Positions 6,808 through 14,180 of a stretch of DNA of 22,181 nt are shown piece by piece. A program made the translations under genes and the position numbers. The stretch covers positions 1 to 22,181 of the forward strand of contig PCWF01000005.1 of the NCBI GenBank assembly GCA_002796165.1, written 5' to 3'. Source of the stretch: Nitrospinae bacterium CG11_big_fil_rev_8_21_14_0_20_56_8. GTDB lineage: Bacteria; Nitrospinota; Nitrospinia; Nitrospinales; VA-1. Within the stretch, counting starts at the first letter, position 1; each line of letters begins with the position of its first letter. The notes below the pieces were generated by a model that ran no database searches, was not told the origin of the DNA, and saw only the letters and a list, made by a program, of their open reading frames with translations.

Positions 6808-7542
6808 TTACTCGGCGTTTTCGTCCAATCCCTGTTCCAGAGGAAGCACTTCTTTCTGCCCGGGGAAAAGGTTGGCCTCATCCTTGTTGGATTTTTCGCG
6901 TGCCTTCCGCGCTCGAATCTCTTCCAGCTCTTCTTTCCCTTCGGGAGTGTGCGCCCACGGGGTGACCACGCCGGAATCGCGGACGCGAACAATCGTTTCG
7001 GTAATTTTCTCCAATTTGCTTCCATCGTGATCCCAAACAGAAATCAGGGCGTCTTCATGTCCGTCGTGACCGCATAGGACCGTGGTGTAACAATTGGTGT
7101 TGGCCCGGATCATTTTGAGAGTGATGTTGGCAAAATGGCAATGCACCCCGATAAAAATACAAACGTGAATTTTGTTGTGCTGGATGGTCAGGTTGGGATG
7201 GCAGGGATTGATCACCGCTTCCGGATCGATCTTGGGATAAATGGGCCGGTAATCCGGCATCGTAATGATATTCATCCCGGGGACTTCCTTAACCAGCCTC
7301 AGGCAAAGTTCCGCCCTTTGTTCTGCTTCCTTGTTCCAGGCCCACACCACATTGGGGCCGGGGAAAAAAGTCGGATTTCTTCGGGTGAGGAGTTCCACCG
7401 CCAGTTTTTCAAATGCCTCATCTTCGGGAACGTGCTCACCTTCGACCAACTGCATCCCGGAACCTTTATCCGGCTGAAAAATCCCCATTGCCGCGGCAGA
7501 AGGGGGCAAAAGGCCGATAGGTCCCAAAGTTAATTTACCCAT
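6808..7542 (-). CDS. CO dehydrogenase beta/epsilon-subunit-like protein, possible accessory subunit of a 2-oxoacid:ferredoxin oxidoreductase
   Basis: A 244-residue soluble protein with no signal peptide. From recall, the central part (about 55-185) resembles the CO-dehydrogenase/acetyl-CoA-synthase beta (archaeal epsilon) subunit family. Relatives of this kind occur as small subunits of multi-subunit pyruvate or 2-oxoglutarate:ferredoxin oxidoreductases in reverse-TCA bacteria. The core is rich in Cys and His: NPCHP (114-115), HVC (126-128), VHCH (133-136), Cys151 and CGHDGH (157-162). These could bind metal or a cofactor. The C-terminus (190-244) is charged and probably flexible. Start ATG has AGGAGG about 9 nt upstream. 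It is a single-gene unit with its own promoter and terminator, and no oxidoreductase genes are nearby. Reaction and partner are unproven; the family call is tentative. Confidence 0.5.
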   Translation of the reverse strand: MGKLTLGPIGLLPPSAAAMGIFQPDKGSGMQLVEGEHVPEDEAFEKLAVELLTRRNPTFFPGPNVVWAWNKEAEQRAELCLRLVKEVPGMNIITMPDYRPIYPKIDPEAVINPCHPNLTIQHNKIHVCIFIGVHCHFANITLKMIRANTNCYTTVLCGHDGHEDALISVWDHDGSKLEKITETIVRVRDSGVVTPWAHTPEGKEELEEIRARKAREKSNKDEANLFPGQKEVLPLEQGLDENAE

Positions 7543-7796
7543 TTTCGATAAACCTCCTAGTGATGGTCTAAAATATATAATTGCAGGTTTTTGGATTTTT
7601 TAAGAGCGTTTCTAACAATCGGGTATTTCCCGTTTGGGTCATTCGCTTGCCGGTCAACGGATTCAGGCGCAGGGACCCTCGGGGACGTTTGCAAGCCGTC
7701 CCCATAACTCTATGTAGGATTTGCTATCTTACGAGTTTCCTCCCATCAAATGGGGGGCGAACCCGGCACAAAACCTGCTTGATACAGGAGCTTGTC
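7543..7796 (-). other. Long 5' leader of the gene at 6808-7542
   Basis: About 250 nt lie between the predicted transcription start and the ATG, with no credible ORF. On the minus strand there is a 7-bp stem GGGGACG/CGTCCCC (7681-7703, 9-nt loop) and a small CGGG/CCCG hairpin (7620-7632). The ribosome site is near 7552. I do not recognise a known riboswitch class. The structure may be regulatory. Confidence 0.4.
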
Positions 7797-7825
7797 ATAC
7801 TAGTATCGTTTCCTTTGGCTGTCAA
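7797..7825 (-). promoter_or_regulatory. Promoter of the CO-dehydrogenase-beta-like gene
   Basis: On the minus strand TTGACA (7820-7825), exactly 17 nt, then TAGTAT (7797-7802). This is a strong housekeeping-sigma match placed downstream of pyrE and upstream of the long leader. Confidence 0.65.
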
Positions 7826-7872
7826 TCTTAAAAAGGTTGTATTCCCCGTCTGTTATGGGAGTTGCGGATGGT

Positions 7873-7890
7873 CCCGGCAGGAGTGCCGGG
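7873..7890. terminator. Stem-loop just after pyrE
   Basis: CCCGGCA-GGAG-TGCCGGG is a perfect 7-bp stem with a 4-nt loop, 3 nt past the pyrE stop. There is no T-run on the minus-strand side, so it is a terminator-like or mRNA-stabilising hairpin rather than a classical terminator. Confidence 0.5.
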
Positions 7891-7893
7891 AGG

Positions 7894-8544
7894 TCAGGAG
7901 AAAAAGCGGTCCGCCCAGGTGAATGGGGATTTTTTCCAATCTTCCACAAGGCGGAGATCCCCGGCGGAGAGGCCTCCGATTTCCCGTACGTGGTCCAGCA
8001 AGGTCTCCAGGGTCAGGAGGGAATGCAGGTGACATTGAGCCTGCCGAAACGCCTCCTGGCTTTCGGCAAACCCGTAATTGAAGATGCAGAGGCAATGGTC
8101 CACCCGGCATCCTTCCCCGCGTACCGCCTGCACGGCGTCGAGGGCGCTTCCCCCCGTGGAGATCAGGTCTTCCACCACCACCACCGTTTGTCCGGGGTGC
8201 AGAACGCCCTCGATCTGATTGTTCGTTCCGTGGGATTTTGGGGCGGGGCGGACGTAGATGAGAGGAAGGTTCAGCGCATTGGCCAACCCCGTCGCATGCG
8301 GAATTCCCGCGGTGGCCGTTCCCGCAACCACATCCACGGTGAGGTTTTCATTGCGGACGATTTCCTGGAATCCCCGAACGACCAGTTTCCTGTGCGCCGG
8401 GTCGCCGAGAAGCAGGCGGTTGTCGTTATATAGGGGCATACGGTACCCGGAAGCCCAGGTGAAGGGCTGGCTTGGAGAAATTTTGATGGCGCCGATGCGC
8501 AGAGCCGCGGCGGCCAGTTCCCGGGATATGGATACAGGGGGCAT
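7894..8544 (-). CDS. pyrE: Orotate phosphoribosyltransferase
   Basis: This cytoplasmic enzyme of UMP synthesis converts orotate and PRPP to orotidine 5'-phosphate. From the ATG at 8544 the protein is 216 residues, a normal OPRT length. The PRPP-binding loop is VVVVEDLISTGGS (about 121-133). The flexible catalytic loop is RPAPKSHGTNNQIEG (about 99-113). The segment GTATAGIPHA (about 75-84) also fits the family. The open frame extends upstream to 8727, but that part overlaps lptD and is low-complexity, so it is rejected. The chosen ATG overlaps the lptD stop by one base (TGATG), and there is no good ribosome site, so translation is probably coupled to lptD. It is the last gene of the folC-lptD-pyrE unit. 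Confidence 0.95.
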   Translation of the reverse strand: MPPVSISRELAAAALRIGAIKISPSQPFTWASGYRMPLYNDNRLLLGDPAHRKLVVRGFQEIVRNENLTVDVVAGTATAGIPHATGLANALNLPLIYVRPAPKSHGTNNQIEGVLHPGQTVVVVEDLISTGGSALDAVQAVRGEGCRVDHCLCIFNYGFAESQEAFRQAQCHLHSLLTLETLLDHVREIGGLSAGDLRLVEDWKKSPFTWADRFFS

Positions 8545-10748
8545 CAGGGTTGGGGATTGTAATATTCGTCGAACTTCCGATGAATGAGTTGTCCGCTCCG
8601 GCCGGTGCTGATACTGCCGAGCCCGCGAAGGGTAATCCCGAGCATGAACTTGGTTTCGTCGCGATCCAGCCCGCCGAAAACGATATTGCGCTGAATGAAA
8701 TCGAGGGAAAATCCCCAGCATTCGCAAGGGTCATCGTACAACAGGCTGAGATCATTTTCACGAAAAGTCTTGGCATTTTCGTCAAACCGCGCGCTGTACT
8801 GGAAATTCCATCCCTGGCGGAACGCCCAGTCCAGCGTTCCCGTCCAGAAGGTAGACTCGTTGCGTATATACCGTCTTTCCATGATCAGGGACAGGGTGTC
8901 CCTGGGCTTGATCCCCATCTCGAAGTTGAAGGAGTTGATTTGGTTGTCGTAAATGTCATAAGTCGTGTCCGCGTTCAGGATCAGGGACTCGATCAGGCGG
9001 CTGTCGAGGTCGAAGCGGATGTCTGAAAAAGGTTTTTTGGAGATGGGGGAAGGGTCGCGCACGGCTTCCCGGAAGTCGTAACTTTGGCTGACCACAAAGC
9101 GAAGGGCTTCGCGGGTCTGCGAATTCCCGGCGCTGTCCAGTTCCTTCTGAAGAATTCTCTGGGTGAGGGAGAAACTCAAAAGGCTCCGTGGCTTAATGGA
9201 GTCGATATTGTCGAATACGCGGATCTTCCGCCGGTCGTCGGCATCGAGATTGGGGAGGTATTCGAAAATAAACCGGGGTTCGACGACGTGCTTGATCTTG
9301 GGGATGCCTGAATTGCCGGTCTCAAATATTTTGTTGAACTTGGGGCCTTCCAATACGGCTCGAACATCGTAAGACTCGCGCGAAAATCCCGACAGATTCT
9401 TCAGGGTGGCGGGATCATATCCCTTGCTGTAATAGGTTTCGCGCACCCCAACGGTAGGGGTCAGGGACATCCAGGGGGTGAGTCCGATCGGCAGGGAAAG
9501 CTGGGGATGAAAGTCGAACCGCTGGACCGTGAACTTGTCGTCCAGCAGGGGATCGGGGTTCAGGTCAATGAGAAATGACGAGAAGCTGGTGTCCTGGTTG
9601 AAGTAAAAGCCCGATTTGCCCAGAGGCATGCGCTGGGTTTTGAAGGTCACTTGGGGAAGCTGGGCGAAAGTATCGTCGCGCCCCGATTCGGTGCTGTCGC
9701 GGTAGCGAGCCAGGATGTCCAGCGAATGGTTGTCCCAGCTTCGGGTGAGGGTGGCATAGGAATCCGAATTCCTGCGCGTGCGTTTGTTAGGGTTGTCCTC
9801 GAAGGTTTTATTGAAACTTTCGTCGCTCTCCAGATCCAGTCTGCCGAGAAAAGTGAATTTCTCGGGAAGTTCCTGGTAATGGGACATGTCCACTTTCCAG
9901 AACTTGGCGTTCGTGTCATCGTCTTCGAGGTAAGAACCCCGAATTTCCCCATGAACCTTATGGCTGGGAGTGTAACGGTACTCCAATCCGGGCCGCACCC
10001 CGCGTTTCTGCAGGTAGTCGACGTACACCGTCGCGTCCGATTGCCGGTTGATGGCCCAGTAGTAAGCATTGCTCATGGTGAACCCGTCGGTGTTGCTACT
10101 GCCGAACGTGGGGAACAGAATACCGCTCTTACGGGTTTGGTCCACGGGGATGTAACCCGCGGGAATATACATGACGGGAATGTCGTGGACCTTGAGCTTG
10201 GCCCCGGTAAACAGCGCCCGGTCGCCGGTGATCAGATCGATGCTTTTGGCCTCGATCACCCAGTCAGGTATTTTACCCCGGCAGGTGGTCAGAGCGCCCT
10301 CATCCATCTGGAAATGGGTGTCGGAGAGACGGGTGATTTTTTTGCTTTTGACAAAATAGTTTTTCGCCACCCGTCCCTGCACGTAGAAGATTTGCCCCTG
10401 GCTGGATTTGATGTTGAACAGGGTGCGCTGGGACTTGAAACGGGTTCCGTCCGGCGCGATAGCCCATACGTTCCCCGCGGCGGCACCCTTGCCCGTTTCG
10501 GTGTTGATTTTGACCCGGTCGGCTTTGAGAATTCTTCCTTCGTAACGGATGACGACATGGCCCCAGGCCTTGACCACGTTTTTCTCTCCGCTTTGCACCA
10601 TGTGGTCGGCGGAAATTTTTACCGGAGCGGTTTCCTGGGTTTGGGAGGAAGGGGCAGAGGTAGAGGGCTCCTGGGCGCAGACCTCACCCGCCAAAAGGAA
10701 GATTGTCCAGAACAGTAGTGCCAGCAATATGTGTGTTGTGAGTCGCAA
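8544..10748 (-). CDS. lptD: LPS-assembly outer-membrane protein LptD
   Basis: LptD is the outer-membrane beta-barrel that, with LptE, places lipopolysaccharide in the outer leaflet. The 734-residue protein begins with a signal peptide (MRLTTH, hydrophobic 8-20, probable cleavage after VCA at 25). The periplasmic OstA/LptA-like jellyroll spans about 40-190 (VKISADHM, GHVVIRYEGRILKADRV). The barrel follows, with DIPVMYIPAGYIPVDQTRKSGILFP at its beginning. Cys156 (TTCRG) and the C-terminal pair Cys675/Cys677 (PCECWGF) fit the inter-domain disulfides known in the family. The start codon is TTG at 10748, chosen because it gives an intact signal peptide. It overlaps the folC end by 65 nt, and pyrE overlaps its stop. 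The ribosome site is weak. Confidence 0.94.
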   Translation of the reverse strand: MRLTTHILLALLFWTIFLLAGEVCAQEPSTSAPSSQTQETAPVKISADHMVQSGEKNVVKAWGHVVIRYEGRILKADRVKINTETGKGAAAGNVWAIAPDGTRFKSQRTLFNIKSSQGQIFYVQGRVAKNYFVKSKKITRLSDTHFQMDEGALTTCRGKIPDWVIEAKSIDLITGDRALFTGAKLKVHDIPVMYIPAGYIPVDQTRKSGILFPTFGSSNTDGFTMSNAYYWAINRQSDATVYVDYLQKRGVRPGLEYRYTPSHKVHGEIRGSYLEDDDTNAKFWKVDMSHYQELPEKFTFLGRLDLESDESFNKTFEDNPNKRTRRNSDSYATLTRSWDNHSLDILARYRDSTESGRDDTFAQLPQVTFKTQRMPLGKSGFYFNQDTSFSSFLIDLNPDPLLDDKFTVQRFDFHPQLSLPIGLTPWMSLTPTVGVRETYYSKGYDPATLKNLSGFSRESYDVRAVLEGPKFNKIFETGNSGIPKIKHVVEPRFIFEYLPNLDADDRRKIRVFDNIDSIKPRSLLSFSLTQRILQKELDSAGNSQTREALRFVVSQSYDFREAVRDPSPISKKPFSDIRFDLDSRLIESLILNADTTYDIYDNQINSFNFEMGIKPRDTLSLIMERRYIRNESTFWTGTLDWAFRQGWNFQYSARFDENAKTFRENDLSLLYDDPCECWGFSLDFIQRNIVFGGLDRDETKFMLGITLRGLGSISTGRSGQLIHRKFDEYYNPQP

Positions 10749-12021
10749 TGTGTTTTTTTGCTTCCGCCACCGTGAAAATGGATCCTGTGATACAGATCAT
10801 ATCGTCAGGAAGCGCCATTTTTATAAGGGTTTGGAGGGCTTCCCCGATGTTTTCGATCACCTGGACCCGGATATTCATCCCTGCCAACCGGTGCCGCAGG
10901 GTTTCTGGATCCATGCTTCGGTCCTGCCGGACTCGGACGAGGACGATCTGCTCGGCCCATTCAGCGATCCGGGGCAACATCTCATCCACCGGCTTATCGT
11001 TCATCACCCCGAAAATGACGTGTATTCGGCGCTGGGGGAACCATTTACGCACCGAATCCGTCAAACTTTTGACCCCGGCGGGATTGTGTGCGCAGTCCAA
11101 GATCAAAGTCGGCTGAGAACCTATGATTTCCATGCGGCCCGGCCAGCGTGCCGAAGCCAGGCCCTTTCGAATGTCCGATTCGGAGACGGCAATTCCGCTC
11201 CGGGCCAATTCGCGGCAAGCCGCTACCCCGAGAGCGGCGTTGGAAGCCTGGAAGAGGCCGGGCAAGCCGATTTCCAGACCTTCATAACGCTCGTGATCGG
11301 AGTCCGTAAAATCGAAGGTCGATCCCCCAGGATGGTGAGTCTTTATTTCAACCTGGAAGTCCCGGCCCAGTCGAAACAGGCGCGCCGACTGCTCCCGCGC
11401 ATACTTCTCCACCTCGTCGATAACCCCCTGATCTTCCAAGTGAGCAAAAACCGTACCACCTTCCTTGATAATGCTGGCTTTTTCCCACGCAATCTTCCTC
11501 AGTTCGTTTCCCAGATACTGCGTATGGTCGCGGGAAACGGAAGTGATGATGGAAACCCGAGCCCGGCAAAGGTTGGTGGCGTCGAGCCGCCCGCCCAGGC
11601 CCACCTCGATAATGTTCACCCCGGTCCCCTGTTCGGCGAAATGAAGGAACGCCATCGCCGTTCCCACCTCGAAAAAACTGGCGGAAATTTCCAGCGCCTC
11701 CGCCACCTCACGCACGCGCGTGGCCAGGTCCACAACAGAATCCGGGGCGATGGGGATTCCCCCGATTTGGATCCGCTCGCGGTAATCGAGGAGGTGCGGG
11801 GAGGTGTAAAGCCCCGTGCGATGTCCGGCGGTGCGCAGAATGGATTCGGCAAAAGCGGCCGTCGAACCTTTCCCGTTGGTTCCGCCGATATGCAGGGTGG
11901 GAATCTTGAGTTGCGGATTGCCCAACCGGTCGAGAAGGCGCCGGGTGGGGTCCAGTCCCATTTTGATTCCCGTTTGGGCTAACCCGTAAAGGTAGTCCAG
12001 GGTTTCCGCGTAGGTTTTCAT
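10684..12021 (-). CDS. folC: Folylpolyglutamate synthase / dihydrofolate synthase
   Basis: A cytoplasmic Mur-ligase-family enzyme that adds glutamate to dihydropteroate and/or tetrahydrofolate. The 445-residue protein is of typical length. The ATP loop is HIGGTNGKGST (about 44-54). Other family blocks are GLYTSPHL, ERIQIGG, FFEVGTAMAFLHFA, EVGLGGRLDATN, SVSRDHTQYLG, RWPGRMEI and LDCAHNPAG. The start ATG has GGAG only about 3 nt upstream, a rather tight spacing. It is the first gene of the folC-lptD-pyrE unit, and its last 65 nt overlap the lptD start. Whether it also has dihydrofolate synthase activity cannot be read from the sequence. Confidence 0.96.
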   Translation of the reverse strand: MKTYAETLDYLYGLAQTGIKMGLDPTRRLLDRLGNPQLKIPTLHIGGTNGKGSTAAFAESILRTAGHRTGLYTSPHLLDYRERIQIGGIPIAPDSVVDLATRVREVAEALEISASFFEVGTAMAFLHFAEQGTGVNIIEVGLGGRLDATNLCRARVSIITSVSRDHTQYLGNELRKIAWEKASIIKEGGTVFAHLEDQGVIDEVEKYAREQSARLFRLGRDFQVEIKTHHPGGSTFDFTDSDHERYEGLEIGLPGLFQASNAALGVAACRELARSGIAVSESDIRKGLASARWPGRMEIIGSQPTLILDCAHNPAGVKSLTDSVRKWFPQRRIHVIFGVMNDKPVDEMLPRIAEWAEQIVLVRVRQDRSMDPETLRHRLAGMNIRVQVIENIGEALQTLIKMALPDDMICITGSIFTVAEAKKHIATHNTHIAGTTVLDNLPFGG

Positions 12022-12318
12022 GTTCTCCGGACCGGCCGGGAAATGGGGTTAATGGGGAGCGAGCGGGAAATGATTTTCAAATCGGTCCCCACGAGCGTAA
12101 AATGGATCCACCGACCGGGAACGTTTCCGGCCCGTCCAAGACTGCCTCGGCCGGTCCAGGAAAATAGCGGGGAACGTAATGCCGCCCGCCCACGGGTCCG
12201 ATGGTTTGAGATCCGTTGAAAAGTTTATCAAACCCTGCAAATCGGCATCCTAAATTTTTTTTAATGTTATCGGGCTTCGGGAGATCCTATCGCTCCCCGA
12301 GGAATGGAGATACAATCC
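12022..12318. other. Divergent intergenic region folC / MBL-fold gene
   Basis: About 297 nt separate the divergent starts. AT-rich segments (TTGAAAAGTTTATC near 12216; eight T's near 12260) are expected of promoters, but I find no convincing -35/-10 pair for either gene. Nothing coding is supported here. Confidence 0.35.
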
Positions 12319-12939
12319 ATGACATTTTTTCGCGAAATTATTCCGGGAGTTTTTACCTGGAGTGAATTTTCCGGTGAAAAGCAACTCAACTTCAATGGTC
12401 ATTTTCTCAAGCGTCAGGGCGAATCGGTATTGATCGACCCGCCTCCTCTGGATGAGGAAGGACAAGCCGAACTGGACGCCCTGATCGAAAATCTCAGGGA
12501 TTTCCCTCTCAAGGGAATTCTCCTCACCAACGTCCATCACGATCGCGGGAGCCGGGAATTGGCGAAGCGGTACTCGGTGCCGATTTGGATCCACGAGGCG
12601 GACAAGGCATTGTTGGAGTTTAAGCCCGATGCCACTTTCCGGGATGGGGAAACGCTCCCCTGCGGGTTGAAAGTGGTTCATCTTCGGGATCAGAAGTCCC
12701 CCGGCGAATCGGCCTTTTTTGATGAAGCACACAAGGTGCTTTGGGTCGGGGATGCGCTGATCGGCAAGGTTCCCGGCAAGGTGAACCTGCTCCCCGCGGA
12801 CAAATACCGCGATGTCAATCAGGCGAAAAAAAGCCTCGCCGTATTGCTGGGCTACGATTTCGATGCTCTGCTGGTGGGTGACGGCGAGCCGATTCTCAAG
12901 GGCGCGAGGAACGCGGTGGCCGAGTTCATCGAGGGTTGA
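12319..12939 (+). CDS. Metallo-beta-lactamase-fold protein with degenerate metal site
   Basis: A 206-residue cytoplasmic protein with the layout of the metallo-beta-lactamase fold: an N-terminal strand pair (FNGHFLKRQGESVLIDPPP), a middle LLTNVHHDRGS segment, and later SPGESAFF, KVLWVGDALIG and DALLVGDGEPI. In canonical members these positions read HxHxDH, PGH, GD and GHG. Here only part of the ligand set remains, so a normal di-metal site is unlikely. Close relatives of this noncanonical subgroup are known but, as far as I recall, uncharacterised. The start at 12319 is preferred over 12304 because GGAG lies 9 nt before it, while GAGGA abuts 12304 with no spacing. It converges on the gene at 12974-13609 with a 34-nt gap. 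Confidence 0.7.
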   Translation: MTFFREIIPGVFTWSEFSGEKQLNFNGHFLKRQGESVLIDPPPLDEEGQAELDALIENLRDFPLKGILLTNVHHDRGSRELAKRYSVPIWIHEADKALLEFKPDATFRDGETLPCGLKVVHLRDQKSPGESAFFDEAHKVLWVGDALIGKVPGKVNLLPADKYRDVNQAKKSLAVLLGYDFDALLVGDGEPILKGARNAVAEFIEG

Positions 12940-12973
12940 GGGAGTTCTGCGGGAGGGAATTCCAGACCGGGAG

Positions 12974-13609
12974 TCAGGCCGTGGAAACGATACCGGACAG
13001 CACGCGCCAGGTGTTTACTCCGGCGGCGGTCCAGTTCAGGCGGGGAAATTCCGCATCGGTTACGGGGTAAAACCGGCATAGTTTGAGATAATCAAGGGTC
13101 TCCAGCCGACGGATGATATTCTCTTTCGGCTGGAGGTGAAGCGTCATGAAATTTTCATCCGTTTGCTCCCATTCCCACGGGTTGGGAGCGGTGGCCAGGA
13201 ACACGTTCTTCCATTCCTCCCGGTCTTTGTCCTCCACCAGTTTTCGAGTCCAGGACCCGAATTCGCTTCCTTTCAGGATCAGCGCGAAACCCAGGTAGTG
13301 CCCCCACCAGAACAGGCTCCGGAAAGTAAACATATCGGTTTTGGAAAACATCTGGGGGCGGTCCAGGGAGATGTAGGGAAACCCGCGATGATTCTCTCCG
13401 CGGGCGACTTGACTTCTGTCCCGGTCCAAATGTGCGGGAAGACTCAGGGCGGGATTTTTCAATTCGGCGTCCATGGCCCGGTTAAGGGCCAGAAGGCGTT
13501 CCTCCGCTTTTTTCAGGATCCGGGGCTTGGCCTGAAATACGTCGACGGCGCCGATCATTTTCAGTTCATGATCGGACCAATCTTCCGAATCGCGGGGAAA
13601 AGGGGGCAT
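12974..13609 (-). CDS. Conserved-looking protein of unknown function
   Basis: A 211-residue soluble protein with no signal peptide or membrane span. I do not recognise a named domain. It is aromatic-rich and coherent, with notable segments GENHRGFPYISLDRP (about 71-85), FRSLFWWGHYLGFALILKG (about 96-114), NPWEWEQ and ETLDYLKLCRFYP. I have a vague recollection of Bacteroidetes proteins with a similar FWWG core, not verifiable here. Composition argues for a real gene. The start ATG at 13609 has no clear ribosome site, and a terminator hairpin for the upstream pilZ gene sits only about 22 nt before it. A second in-frame Met follows at residue 18 (MIGAVDV). It converges with the MBL-fold gene. 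Confidence 0.65.
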   Translation of the reverse strand: MPPFPRDSEDWSDHELKMIGAVDVFQAKPRILKKAEERLLALNRAMDAELKNPALSLPAHLDRDRSQVARGENHRGFPYISLDRPQMFSKTDMFTFRSLFWWGHYLGFALILKGSEFGSWTRKLVEDKDREEWKNVFLATAPNPWEWEQTDENFMTLHLQPKENIIRRLETLDYLKLCRFYPVTDAEFPRLNWTAAGVNTWRVLSGIVSTA

Positions 13610-13630
13610 GAGGGTTATGGACCGGCTGGA

Positions 13631-13670
13631 AAAAAAGAGCGGGAAAGGCGGATCATCGCCTATTCCCGCT
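13631..13670 (-). terminator. Terminator after the motA-motB-pilZ unit
   Basis: On the minus strand AGCGGGAATAGGCG and CGCCTTTCCCGCT pair with one bulge around a 6-nt loop, followed by CTTTTTTTT-type T-run (plus-strand A-run 13630-13636). It lies about 120 nt past the pilZ stop and only about 22 nt before the next minus-strand start (13609). Confidence 0.8.
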
Positions 13671-13790
13671 GAATCATGCAGAAACGATTACAGGGTGTCT
13701 CTAAGAATCAGGTCATTTCCGAAGGGTGACGAAAACTTTCCCTTGAGCCCGAGGGGACGGCTGGGGAGACGGTCGACTATGAGATCCCGT

Positions 13791-14180
13791 CTACTTGTAC
13801 TTCTTCTCGATCAACTCTTCTTTTTGCCGTTCCAGAATGTAGTGATGAACTTCATCTTCCTGTTCCTGGTTCATGCCCACCATTTTGCACCGGCAAATGT
13901 TTCCCTCGTCGATTTTAAGAATTTCGACCTTGACCTTGATCTCCATCACCGAGTTGGGCAAGGAGAGCTCCATGGAGTAAGTGGCTTTGTTCTTGAATCC
14001 AATGTTCTCAAACGAAATTCCGCCTGCGCTGATATCGACCGCTTTCAGGGATTTGCCATCCACAACGACCATGACGGGATCCTTGTCTGAAGGGTAGACA
14101 CGAAACGCGCCCCGGGTTTCCGCCGGCATCTTGAACAATTGCTTTGGAGCGTCATCACTTTTTTTCTTTTTCCAGAACAA
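13791..14180 (-). CDS. PilZ domain protein downstream of motB
   Basis: A roughly 129-residue cytoplasmic protein. After a lysine-rich start (FWKKKKSDD) a single PilZ domain shows RGAFR (RxxxR) and DISAGG (DxSxxG), the c-di-GMP binding motifs. The tail is charged and helical (EEDEVHHYILERQKEELIEKKYK-type residues at the C-terminus). A TTG at 14186 abuts AGGAGG with no spacing. The in-frame TTG two codons later (14180) has 7-nt spacing and is preferred. The gene overlaps the motB end by 26 nt, so it is co-translated with the stator genes. By analogy with YcgR, a c-di-GMP-dependent brake or modulator of the motor is plausible, but this protein lacks a YcgR-type N-terminal domain. Confidence 0.85.
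   Translation of the reverse strand: MFWKKKKSDDAPKQLFKMPAETRGAFRVYPSDKDPVMVVVDGKSLKAVDISAGGISFENIGFKNKATYSMELSLPNSVMEIKVKVEILKIDEGNICRCKMVGMNQEQEDEVHHYILERQKEELIEKKYK

Noticed and set aside
8545..8727. N-terminal extension of pyrE
   Set aside because: The extension overlaps the lptD coding region and reads as Arg/Ser/His-rich filler; the ATG at 8544 gives normal OPRT length.
9651..10718. 355-codon plus-strand frame antisense to lptD
   Set aside because: It mirrors the real lptD gene, lacks recognisable motifs, and the opposite strand has clear signal-peptide and LptD features.
10549..11982. 477-codon plus-strand frame antisense to folC
   Set aside because: folC on the other strand has its full set of family motifs; this frame has none.
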